Source: Geminicoccaceae bacterium (GTDB lineage Bacteria; Pseudomonadota; Alphaproteobacteria; Geminicoccales; Geminicoccaceae). From it: 64,000 nucleotides of DNA. Location: contig AP024683.1 of the NCBI GenBank assembly GCA_025999455.1, forward strand, positions 3,226,451-3,290,450. Reading direction: 5' to 3'. This document shows positions 17,726 through 24,900 of this stretch, piece by piece. Below the pieces are notes generated by a model. It had not been told where the DNA came from. It did not search any database and saw only the letters and a program-made list of their open reading frames with translations. Position 1 is the first letter of the stretch, and every line of letters begins with the position of its first letter. The translations under genes and the position numbers were made by a program.

Positions 17726-18465
17726 CTCGCGGCGAGGACGACCCGGGTGGGTCCGTCGTGACCGGCGATCTCGCGCACGAGCTTCGCCAGCACCGCGCGG
17801 CGGAAATCCTCGAAGTCGTTCGCCACGACCATGAACGAGCCGGGCCCGCCGATCACCCAGCGCTCGTAGTAATCGTCGAGCGCCACTTGCCGGGGCGTCG
17901 GCATGCCGAAGGGCTGCGGCCGATCGTTCAAGATCGGCAAGCCGTTGATGACGATCCCTCGGTCCAAGGCGTCCCAGCGGGCATCCTCCACCGGCCGCCC
18001 GTTGTTGTTCGTGCCGTCACCGGAAATGTCGATGACCCGGCGCTCGCCCGCGAAGCCGTTTCCGTCGAAGAGCGGCAGGGCGTAGTCGATGGCGCCCGAG
18101 ATCGACGTCCAGCGGCCGCGGCCGATCGGCGCCTCGGCGAGCATCGAGGCGAACCGCTCGCAGGCCTCGGCGCCGTCGAGCAAAGTCCACCCCACGATCG
18201 TCCGTTGGTCGTTGTAGGATGCCCACTCGACGTAGGTGACGGCGATCCGTTGGTACGCACCCTGCTCGATCGCCCGGTGCACGAGCGGGTCGCGGAACGC
18301 CTCGACGTAACCCTCGCGCTGCTGCTGCGCCTCGACATCGTCGACGCTGCCCGAGACGTCGACGGCGAGCACGATCTCGAGATCGACCGGCAGCTCCTGC
18401 GCCGCCGCCGACCCGGCCATCGCGAGGGCGATCAGGCCCCCGACGATCCACCCCGCTCCGTTCAT
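17722..18465 (-). CDS. DUF1194 family von Willebrand factor A domain protein, exported
   Basis: A 247-residue protein with a signal peptide (about residues 1-24, ending AAAQ) and one vWA domain. The MIDAS metal site is visible as AVDVSGSVDD with the later Thr/Ser and Asp positions (WTSISGAID, IDISGDGTNNNG). DUF1194 proteins are periplasmic and of unknown role; the DISGDGTNN segment is characteristic. It is translationally coupled to the DUF429-like gene, an unusual pairing of a secreted and a predicted nucleic-acid-binding protein. Confidence 0.88.
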   Translation of the reverse strand: MNGAGWIVGGLIALAMAGSAAAQELPVDLEIVLAVDVSGSVDDVEAQQQREGYVEAFRDPLVHRAIEQGAYQRIAVTYVEWASYNDQRTIVGWTLLDGAEACERFASMLAEAPIGRGRWTSISGAIDYALPLFDGNGFAGERRVIDISGDGTNNNGRPVEDARWDALDRGIVINGLPILNDRPQPFGMPTPRQVALDDYYERWVIGGPGSFMVVANDFEDFRRAVLAKLVREIAGHDGPTRVVLAAR

Positions 18466-18558
18466 CGACCTTCCCCGCTCCGCCAGCGGAGAACTTGACC
18501 TCGAGGGCAGGTCCCGGCAAGGCCAGCCGCGAACCGAGGGGGACCATCGGCTCGATCC

Positions 18559-19002
18559 GTGCTCGACCTCGTCCGTCGCCTGCGTGTTCCCGAGCCCGCG
18601 GCCCTGCTCGGCTTCGCGGGCCTGCTGCCGTTCGTGGCCGGGGCACTCGCAGCGCTGGCGGGCGGCCCGCTCGGGCCGTGGGCGTCGGCCGCGCTCCTCG
18701 CTTATGCGGCCGTCATTCTGTCTTTCATGGGCGGGGTCCATTGGGGCCTCGCCATGAGCGCCGAACGGCCCTCTTGGCTGCGCTACGGGGCGTCGGTCGT
18801 GCCCGCGCTCTTGGGCTGGGCCGCGCTCCTGCTCGGCGGCCGGTTCGGCTTCCTGCTCCTGGTCGCGAGCTTCGCCTCGCTCCTCGCCTACGATCTGGGC
18901 GCGGTCCGGGCGGGCGAGGCGCCGGCATGGTATCCGCGCCTGCGCTGGCCGCTCACCACGGGCGTCGTCCTCACCCTCCTCCTCGCCGCCCTGGCCGGCT
19001 GA
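18559..19002 (+). CDS. DUF3429 family membrane protein
   Basis: A 147-residue integral membrane protein with about five hydrophobic helices. The family mark is the SFMGGVHWGLAM segment in the second helix and the YDLGAV turn near residue 113. DUF3429 proteins are found in many proteobacteria and have no known function. It starts at GTG 18559, is divergent from the DUF1194 gene (93 bp between starts) and convergent with the peroxidase-related gene (6 bp between stops). Confidence 0.85.
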   Translation: MLDLVRRLRVPEPAALLGFAGLLPFVAGALAALAGGPLGPWASAALLAYAAVILSFMGGVHWGLAMSAERPSWLRYGASVVPALLGWAALLLGGRFGFLLLVASFASLLAYDLGAVRAGEAPAWYPRLRWPLTTGVVLTLLLAALAG

Positions 19003-19008
19003 GCCCGC

Positions 19009-19608
19009 TCAGCCGCCCTCGCGCCGCTCGCGCGCGCGATAATGATACTCGCGGTCGGGCAGGAGCCCGATCGCCGAGGCCATCCGATTGCTCATGTTGA
19101 AGAAGGCCGCGGTCGCCGCGATGTCCCAGATGTCGCGGTCGGAGAAGCCCACCGCCCGGAGCGCCTCGCGGTCCGGCTCCTCGATCCGGTGGCTCGCTTC
19201 GGTGATCTTGACGGCGAAGTCGAGCATGGCGCGCTGACGCGGCGGGAGCTCCGCGACGCGGTAGTTCATGACGAGCATCTCGCCGAGCTCGGGATCGCCC
19301 GACAGCTCGCGGACCGCGGCGCCGTGCGCGACGAGGCAATAATAGCAGCGGTTGACCGAGGAGACGACGACCGCGATCATTTCGCGTTCGAGCTTGGACA
19401 GACCCGATTCGCCGAGCATGAGCTCGTTGTACATCGTCGTGAAGCCGAGGAGCTTCTTGTCGTCGAAGCTGTAGGCTTTGAGGACGTTCGGGTAGAGACC
19501 GAGCTTCTCGACGCATTTGTCCCAATAGCGCCCGGTCGATTCCGAGACCTGCTCGCGCGTGGGCACGGGAACGCCCGCAAGCGCGTGGACACGATCGGGT
19601 TGCGGCAC
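19009..19608 (-). CDS. Uncharacterised peroxidase-related enzyme (AhpD-like / CMD fold)
   Basis: A 199-residue all-helical protein of the AhpD/carboxymuconolactone decarboxylase superfamily, matching the 'uncharacterized peroxidase-related enzyme' group. The redox pair is in NRCYYCLVAHG (CxxC plus the downstream His). YPNVLKAYSFDDKKLLGFTTMYNEL and the NMSNRMASAIGLLPD tail are typical. It probably protects against peroxides or acts as an alkylhydroperoxidase, but electron donors are unknown. A GAGGAGG site precedes the ATG. It is divergent from phoX. Confidence 0.88.
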   Translation of the reverse strand: MPQPDRVHALAGVPVPTREQVSESTGRYWDKCVEKLGLYPNVLKAYSFDDKKLLGFTTMYNELMLGESGLSKLEREMIAVVVSSVNRCYYCLVAHGAAVRELSGDPELGEMLVMNYRVAELPPRQRAMLDFAVKITEASHRIEEPDREALRAVGFSDRDIWDIAATAAFFNMSNRMASAIGLLPDREYHYRARERREGG

Positions 19609-19674
19609 GGGTGACCTCCTCGGTTGAGCGAGTTCGGGCGACGGGGCGAGCCCGGACCGGGTCGGACGACGCCG

Positions 19675-19703
19675 TCGTCATCGCTCCGTCGCATTGTTAT
19701 GCT
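19675..19703 (+). promoter_or_regulatory. Predicted phoX promoter
   Basis: TCGTCA (19675-19680) and TATGCT (19698-19703) are 17 bp apart. The -10 element contains the ATG at 19699, which rules that ATG out as a start and supports the GTG at 19723. I could not convince myself of a Pho box. Confidence 0.4.
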
Positions 19704-19722
19704 TCCAAAGGAGGGAGGCGAG

Positions 19723-21744
19723 GTGCGGTCGCCACGGACCGACCGCCCCGGACGCATGGGAGACCCAAGGATGGACGTGACCAATCCGCGGTCGCGGGCA
19801 CAGGCGTTCGACGCGTCGGAAGACATCGGGCGCAACCCCAGCGACAATCCGACCATCGGCGAAGTGATCGCCGCCCGCTTCAACCGCCGCGACCTGATGC
19901 GCGGGATCCTCGGCACCACGGCGATCGCCGCGACCCTCGGCCCGCTCGCGCTCGCCGCCGGTCGGCAGGCTCGGGCCGCCTCGACGGCCAGCTTCGTCTT
20001 CGAAGAAGTCCCGGTCAACGTCGGCCCGGACATGATGGTCGCCAAGGGTCACCGGGCGCAGGTGTTGATCCGCTGGGGCGACCCGGTTCTGGCCGGGGCC
20101 CCGCCCTTCGACCCCTACGCCCAGAGCGCCGAGAAGCAGGCCCGCCAGTTCGGCTACAACAACGACTACATCGGCTATCTGCCGATCGACGGGAGTTCGG
20201 AGCACGGGCTCCTCTGCATCAATCACGAATACACGAACGAGGAGCTCATGTTCCCGGGCCTGGGCGGCCGGCAGGACACCAAGGAGGCCGGCTTCGCCAA
20301 GATGACGCCCGAGCTCGCCCGGATCGAGATGATGGCGCACGGTGGCACCGTGCTCGAGGTCAAGAAGGAGGGCGGCAGCTGGCGGGTGATCGAGGGTAGC
20401 CGCTACGCTCGCCGGATCACCGCCGAAACGCCCATGGAGATCACCGGGCCCGCCGCCGGTCACGAGCGGATGCGGACCTCGGCCGATCCGACCGGGACCC
20501 GGGTCCTGGGCATGCTCAACAATTGCGCGGGCGGGCGCACGCCTTGGGGTACCTGGCTCAGCTGCGAGGAGAACTTCCACGGCTATTTCCGTGGCAAACT
20601 CCCCGAGGGTCACCCGGAAGCCGCCAATCACAAGCGCTACGGCGTGCCGGGCGGCTGGTACAATTGGGGTGCTTACGAATCGCGCTTCGACGTCGGTGCG
20701 GAACCGAACGAAGCGAACCGCTTCGGCTGGGTGGTCGAGATCGACCCCTTCGACCCGACCAGCACGCCCAAGAAGCGCACCGCGCTAGGCCGCTTCAAGC
20801 ACGAGGGTGCGGCCGGCATCGTCAACAAGGACGGTCGCTACGTCATCTACCAAGGTGACGACGAGCGCTTCGAGTACATCTACCGCTTCGTGACCGAGGC
20901 CAAGGTCGATCTCGCCAACCCGAAAGCCAATGCCGACATTCTCGACCGCGGCACGCTGTCGGTGGCGCGCTTCAATCCGGACGGCTCGCTCGACTGGCTG
21001 CCGCTCGTCCACGGTCACGGCCCCTTGACCGAGGCGAACGGCTTCCGGAGCCAAGCCGACGTCGTCATCGAGGCGCGCCGGGCGGCCGACCTCCTGGGTG
21101 CGACCAAGATGGACCGGCCCGAGGACGTCGAGGCCAATCCGAAGACCCAGAAGGTCTACGCGATGCTCACCAACAACACGCGGCGCAAGGCCGACCAGGT
21201 CGACGCCGCCAATCCGCGGCCGGAGAACGTGTTCGGCCACATCATCGAGATGATCCCGCCGGACGGCGACCACGCGGCCGACCGCTTCCGCTGGGACATT
21301 CTCGTCCGCTGCGGCGATCACCGCGTCGCGAGCGTGGGTGCCACGTTCCACGCCGCGACGAGCGAGGCGGGCTGGTTCGGGATGCCCGACAACTGCGCGA
21401 TCGACAGCGCTGGCCGGCTGTGGATCGCCACCGACGGCAACAGCCCCAAGGCCAGCGGGCGCAACGACGGGCTCTGGTCGATGGAGACCGAGGGCGAGCT
21501 GCGCGGCCTCTCGCGGCACTTCTTCTCCTGCCCGATCGGCGCCGAGCTCTGCGGGCCGGAGTTCACCCCGGACGGCCGGACCCTCTTCGTCGCGATCCAA
21601 CATCCGGGCGAGGAGGACCTCGAGGGCAATTCCGGCACCTTCGAGAACCCGCCCACCCGCTGGCCCGACTTCAAGGAGGGCTGGCCGCCGCGTCCCTCGA
21701 TCGTGGTCATCACGAAAGAGGATGGTGGCGTCATCGCGTCCTGA
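19723..21744 (+). CDS. phoX: PhoX family (DUF839) phosphatase, Tat-exported
   Basis: A 673-residue PhoX-type protein, a periplasmic calcium/iron-dependent alkaline phosphatase family. About 55 residues in, FNRRDLMRGILG followed by a hydrophobic run and LALAAG forms a Tat signal with the long N-region usual for PhoX. Family blocks include HGGTVLEVKKEGGSWRVI, MLNNCAGGRTPWGTW followed by LSCEENFHGYF, GRFKHEGAA, YVIYQGDDERFEYIYRFV and DNCAIDSAGRLWIATDGN. GTG 19723 is chosen for the very strong AAAGGAGGGAGG site (19708-19719); ATG 19756 and 19771 are later alternatives without good sites. Related proteins without phosphatase activity exist, so the activity is inferred. Confidence 0.88.
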   Translation: MRSPRTDRPGRMGDPRMDVTNPRSRAQAFDASEDIGRNPSDNPTIGEVIAARFNRRDLMRGILGTTAIAATLGPLALAAGRQARAASTASFVFEEVPVNVGPDMMVAKGHRAQVLIRWGDPVLAGAPPFDPYAQSAEKQARQFGYNNDYIGYLPIDGSSEHGLLCINHEYTNEELMFPGLGGRQDTKEAGFAKMTPELARIEMMAHGGTVLEVKKEGGSWRVIEGSRYARRITAETPMEITGPAAGHERMRTSADPTGTRVLGMLNNCAGGRTPWGTWLSCEENFHGYFRGKLPEGHPEAANHKRYGVPGGWYNWGAYESRFDVGAEPNEANRFGWVVEIDPFDPTSTPKKRTALGRFKHEGAAGIVNKDGRYVIYQGDDERFEYIYRFVTEAKVDLANPKANADILDRGTLSVARFNPDGSLDWLPLVHGHGPLTEANGFRSQADVVIEARRAADLLGATKMDRPEDVEANPKTQKVYAMLTNNTRRKADQVDAANPRPENVFGHIIEMIPPDGDHAADRFRWDILVRCGDHRVASVGATFHAATSEAGWFGMPDNCAIDSAGRLWIATDGNSPKASGRNDGLWSMETEGELRGLSRHFFSCPIGAELCGPEFTPDGRTLFVAIQHPGEEDLEGNSGTFENPPTRWPDFKEGWPPRPSIVVITKEDGGVIAS

Positions 21745-21768
21745 GCGACGAGCGGTCGAAACGGTTTC

Positions 21769-21795
21769 CGAGGGGCGGTCTCACGCCGCCCCTCG
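21769..21795. terminator. Shared hairpin between convergent phoX and mrpG
   Basis: CGAGGGGCGG (21769-21778), a 7-base loop, and its perfect complement CCGCCCCTCG (21786-21795) lie between the two stop codons. There is no T-tract on either side, so it is terminator-like or an mRNA 3'-end stabiliser for both units. Confidence 0.6.
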
Positions 21796-21840
21796 TCGTT
21801 CACGGACACGCCGATCGAGAGGCGCTTCCGGAAACGAACG

Positions 21841-22257
21841 TCAGGGGGCCCGGTCCGGGCGTAGGCTCCGGTCCGGATCGGGATCGGAAGCGGCCGGATC
21901 GAAGGTCGCCCAGCCGACCGGCCGCCCGGTCGGCGGCACCTCCTCGTCGAGCCGGGCGCGGTGCAGATGGGCTTTCGCCAGCATGTAGGCGCTGACCGGT
22001 GCCGTGAGGAACAAGAAGAGCGTGATCAAGAGCTCGTGCACCGAAAGACGCCCCTCGGTGAACAGGAAGAACAGCATCGAGGCGATCAGGATCCCGCCCA
22101 CCCCGAGGGTCGTGGCCTTGGTCGGACCGTGCAGCCGCTGCATGAAGGTCGGCAGCCGCAGGAGCCCCCACGAGCCCACCACGATGAAGAAGCTGCCGGC
22201 GAGCAGCAGCACCGTCACGAGCAGCTCGCCGAGCCAGGGGAGGAGAGCGCCGCTCAT
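21841..22257 (-). CDS. mrpG: Mrp-type Na+/H+ (K+/H+) antiporter subunit G
   Basis: A 138-residue membrane protein, subunit G of the multi-subunit monovalent cation/proton antiporter (also named MnhG/PhaG). Three hydrophobic helices and the SWGLLRLPTFMQRLHGPTKA segment identify it. The C-terminal tail (about 35 residues, acidic, Pro-rich) is longer than in many homologues. Its ATG overlaps the mrpF stop by four bases. It is the last gene of the operon and faces phoX across a hairpin. Confidence 0.92.
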   Translation of the reverse strand: MSGALLPWLGELLVTVLLLAGSFFIVVGSWGLLRLPTFMQRLHGPTKATTLGVGGILIASMLFFLFTEGRLSVHELLITLFLFLTAPVSAYMLAKAHLHRARLDEEVPPTGRPVGWATFDPAASDPDPDRSLRPDRAP

Positions 22258-22523
22258 TCGATCACGTCGCCCCGGAGCATGAACTTGCAGAACGCGACCG
22301 TGCCCACGAAGCCGAGCATCGCGATCAGAAGCGCCGCCTCGAAGTGGATCGCGGTCGCCTGGGCGATGCCCAGGAGCATGATGAGCGCCACCGCGTTGAC
22401 GACGAGCGTGTCGAGGGCGAGGGCCCGGTCGACTGCATCCGGCCCGAGGGCGAGCCGGATCAGACAGAAGATCGTGCCGAGCCCGACCGCGGCGAAGCCG
22501 ACCGCGACCGCGAATTCGATCAT
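22254..22523 (-). CDS. mrpF: Mrp antiporter subunit F
   Basis: An 89-residue protein with three transmembrane helices. The RLALGPDAVDRALALDTLVVNA segment, with Asp residues conserved in MrpF/MnhF/PhaF, identifies it. It is a small membrane subunit needed for assembly of the antiporter. Overlaps of four bases at both ends join it to mrpE and mrpG. Confidence 0.92.
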   Translation of the reverse strand: MIEFAVAVGFAAVGLGTIFCLIRLALGPDAVDRALALDTLVVNAVALIMLLGIAQATAIHFEAALLIAMLGFVGTVAFCKFMLRGDVIE

Positions 22524-23020
22524 CCGAAGATCTCCAGAAGACGCCGTTCGTAGCGTCGCTTGATCGTCGCCACCGCCTCCTCCGGGTCCGGCGCGTCGAG
22601 CGCGTGGACGAGGAGGGCCCGGCCGTCCGCCGAGACGTCGCAGCTCACCGTGCCCGGGGTCATCGTGATCGTCCCGGCCAAGGTCACGATCGCCTCGGGC
22701 ACGAGCGTGTCGAGCGGGACCACGAGGAAGCGCGAGCGGAGCTCCTCGGGCCGCTTGAAGAGGATCAGGTAGGCCACCTGGACGTTGGCGACGCAGATGT
22801 CCCAGAGCACGACGAGGGCGTATTCGACGACCGTGGCCGGCGCCCGGACGACCGGCCGATCGGGCCAGAAGGGCCGGGTCAGGAGCGGCAGGACGATCCC
22901 GAGGACGAGACCCACGACCACGCTCCCCGCACTCGGCCCGTTGGCGAGCAGCACCCACACGACGGTGAGGAGAAGGGTGAGCAAGGGATGCGGGAGGAGG
23001 CGGGCGAGCACGGGCGTCAC
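22520..23020 (-). CDS. mrpE: Mrp antiporter subunit E
   Basis: A 166-residue membrane protein of the MnhE/PhaE family: two N-terminal hydrophobic helices, a third around YALVVLWDICVANVQVAYLIL, and a cytoplasmic C-terminal domain with the conserved TLAGTITMTPGT motif. GTG start at 23020 overlaps the mrpD stop. Structurally required subunit of the complex. Confidence 0.92.
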   Translation of the reverse strand: MTPVLARLLPHPLLTLLLTVVWVLLANGPSAGSVVVGLVLGIVLPLLTRPFWPDRPVVRAPATVVEYALVVLWDICVANVQVAYLILFKRPEELRSRFLVVPLDTLVPEAIVTLAGTITMTPGTVSCDVSADGRALLVHALDAPDPEEAVATIKRRYERRLLEIFG

Positions 23021-24558
23021 TCCTCGCCGGCGCGCGCGAGCCGCTGCGGCCCGAGCACCGCTTCGACATAGGCCGCGCGGTCGTGGAGCTGGGCGGCGGT
23101 CGCCTCGAGGTTACGGGCGATCGGCCCGGCCGAGGCGGCGAGCAGGACCGGCGCGGCCACGAGCACGGCCGTGGCGACGAGCGGCAGGGCCGGCCGGGCC
23201 CGCGGCGGCGGATCGGCCTCGGCCGTGGCGCCGACCGCGGTCGATTTCCAGAAGAGGAGGCTCCCGGCGCGGGCGAAGGCCAGGACGGCCAAGAGGCTCG
23301 TCGCGAGGATCGCGGCCCAGAGCCAAGGCCAGACCGGATGCGCCCGCAGCACGTCCAAGATCCAGACCTTGCCCAAGAAGCCCGAGAGCGGCGGCAGGCC
23401 GGTCGTCGCGATCGCGGCCAAGAGAAAGCCGCCGGCCAGGAGATCGAGCTGCGGGAAAGCGGGCGCCGCGACGAGCTCGTCGCGCACCGAGCCGCGCCGT
23501 TCGGCCAGAAGATCGGCCAAGAGGAACAGGGCCGCGGCGGCGAGCGTGCTGTGGAGGAGGTAATAGAGCGCGGCGGCGTGCGCGTCCGGGCCCGGCACGG
23601 CGAGGACGAGGAGGAGCGTCCCCATCGAGGCGATCACCGAGAACGCGGCGAGCCGCTGCACGCTCCGCGCGGCGAGGAGCCCGAGCGTGCCGAGGATCAG
23701 GGTCAGGACCGCAGCTGGCACGAGCCAAGGTTCGGCGAGGCCGGCCGCCGGCGCCGCCTCGCCGCCGAAGACCATGTGGTGGACGCGCAGGATCGCGTAG
23801 GCGCCGACCTTGGTCATGATCGCGAAGAGAGCCGCGACCGGCGCGCAGGCCACCCCGTAGGTGCCGGGAAGCCACAAGTGCAGCGGCACGAGGGCGGCTT
23901 TGACCGCGAAGACGACGAAGAGGAGCGCCACCCCCGTGCGCAGCAGGCCCAGCTGATCCGGCCCGACCTGGCCGGCCTTGACCGCGAGGTCGGCCATGTT
24001 GAGCGTGCCCGTGACGGCGTAGATCGTGCCGACCGCGAAGAGGAAGAGGGTCGAGGCCACGAGGTTGACCGTCACGTACTTGAAGCCCGTGACGAGCCGG
24101 GCCGCCCCCGCCCCGTGCAGGAAGAGCCCGTAGGAGGCGATCAACAGGACCTCGAAGAAGACGAAGAGATTGAAGACGTCGCCCGTGAGGAACGCGCCGT
24201 TGAGCCCCATGAGCTGGAACTGGAAGAGGGCGTGGAAGTGGCGGCCCTGTCGGTCCCAGCCCGCGGCGGCGTAGAGCACGACCGCGACCGCCAGGATCTG
24301 GGCGAGCAGGAGCATGAGCGCCGAGAGCCGGTCGAGCACGAGGACGATGCCGAAGGGCGCCGGCCAATTGCCGAGCAGATAGGGCCGCGGGATCCCGTCC
24401 TCGGCGAGCAGGAAGAGCCCCACGGCGATCGCGAGGAGGCCGATCGTCGCGGCGATCGAGACGGTGCGCTGCAGGTGGAGGTCGAAGCGCGCCACGAGGA
24501 CGATGAAGGCGGCGACGAGCGCCGGCACCACGACGGGGGCGATGATCCAATGGCTCAT
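23017..24558 (-). CDS. mrpD: Mrp antiporter subunit D
   Basis: A 513-residue polytopic protein related to complex I subunits NuoM/NuoN, a proton-path subunit of the antiporter. It has the family core with Glu in FNLFVFFEVLLIASYGLFL, Lys in VKAALVPLHLWLPGTYG and Lys in IMTKVGAYAILR. Roughly 14 helices are predicted from the hydrophobic pattern. It overlaps mrpC and mrpE by four bases each. Confidence 0.94.
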   Translation of the reverse strand: MSHWIIAPVVVPALVAAFIVLVARFDLHLQRTVSIAATIGLLAIAVGLFLLAEDGIPRPYLLGNWPAPFGIVLVLDRLSALMLLLAQILAVAVVLYAAAGWDRQGRHFHALFQFQLMGLNGAFLTGDVFNLFVFFEVLLIASYGLFLHGAGAARLVTGFKYVTVNLVASTLFLFAVGTIYAVTGTLNMADLAVKAGQVGPDQLGLLRTGVALLFVVFAVKAALVPLHLWLPGTYGVACAPVAALFAIMTKVGAYAILRVHHMVFGGEAAPAAGLAEPWLVPAAVLTLILGTLGLLAARSVQRLAAFSVIASMGTLLLVLAVPGPDAHAAALYYLLHSTLAAAALFLLADLLAERRGSVRDELVAAPAFPQLDLLAGGFLLAAIATTGLPPLSGFLGKVWILDVLRAHPVWPWLWAAILATSLLAVLAFARAGSLLFWKSTAVGATAEADPPPRARPALPLVATAVLVAAPVLLAASAGPIARNLEATAAQLHDRAAYVEAVLGPQRLARAGEE

Positions 24559-24899
24559 CGCCGGCCCTCCGCGCCCGGCTCGCGGCCGTCCACGTGGTCG
24601 CTGCCGGCCTCGAGGAAGGCGCGCAGCGCCAGCACGACGACGAGCGCCGTCATGCCGAAGGAGATGACGATCGCGGTCAAGACGAGCGCCTGCGGCAAGG
24701 GATCGGTGTAGCCGGGTGCGGCCGGATCGATGATCGGCGGTCGGCCGACGACGAGGCGCCCGGTCGCGAACAGGAAGACGTTGACGGCATAGGAGAGGAA
24801 CGAGAGTCCGAGCACGACCGGGAAGGTCCGCCCGCGCAGGCAGAGATAAACCCCGACTGCGGTGAGGACGCCGACCGCGCTCGCGACGAGGAACTCCAC
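24555..24899 (-). CDS. mrpC: Mrp antiporter subunit C
   Basis: A 114-residue NuoK-like protein with three helices and the conserved YAVNVFLFATGRL and PLPQALVLTAIVISFGMTA segments. The acidic C-terminal tail (about 20 residues) is hydrophilic. It begins one base after the mrpA/B stop and overlaps mrpD by four bases. Confidence 0.93.
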   Translation of the reverse strand: MEFLVASAVGVLTAVGVYLCLRGRTFPVVLGLSFLSYAVNVFLFATGRLVVGRPPIIDPAAPGYTDPLPQALVLTAIVISFGMTALVVVLALRAFLEAGSDHVDGREPGAEGRR

Positions 24900-24900
24900 C

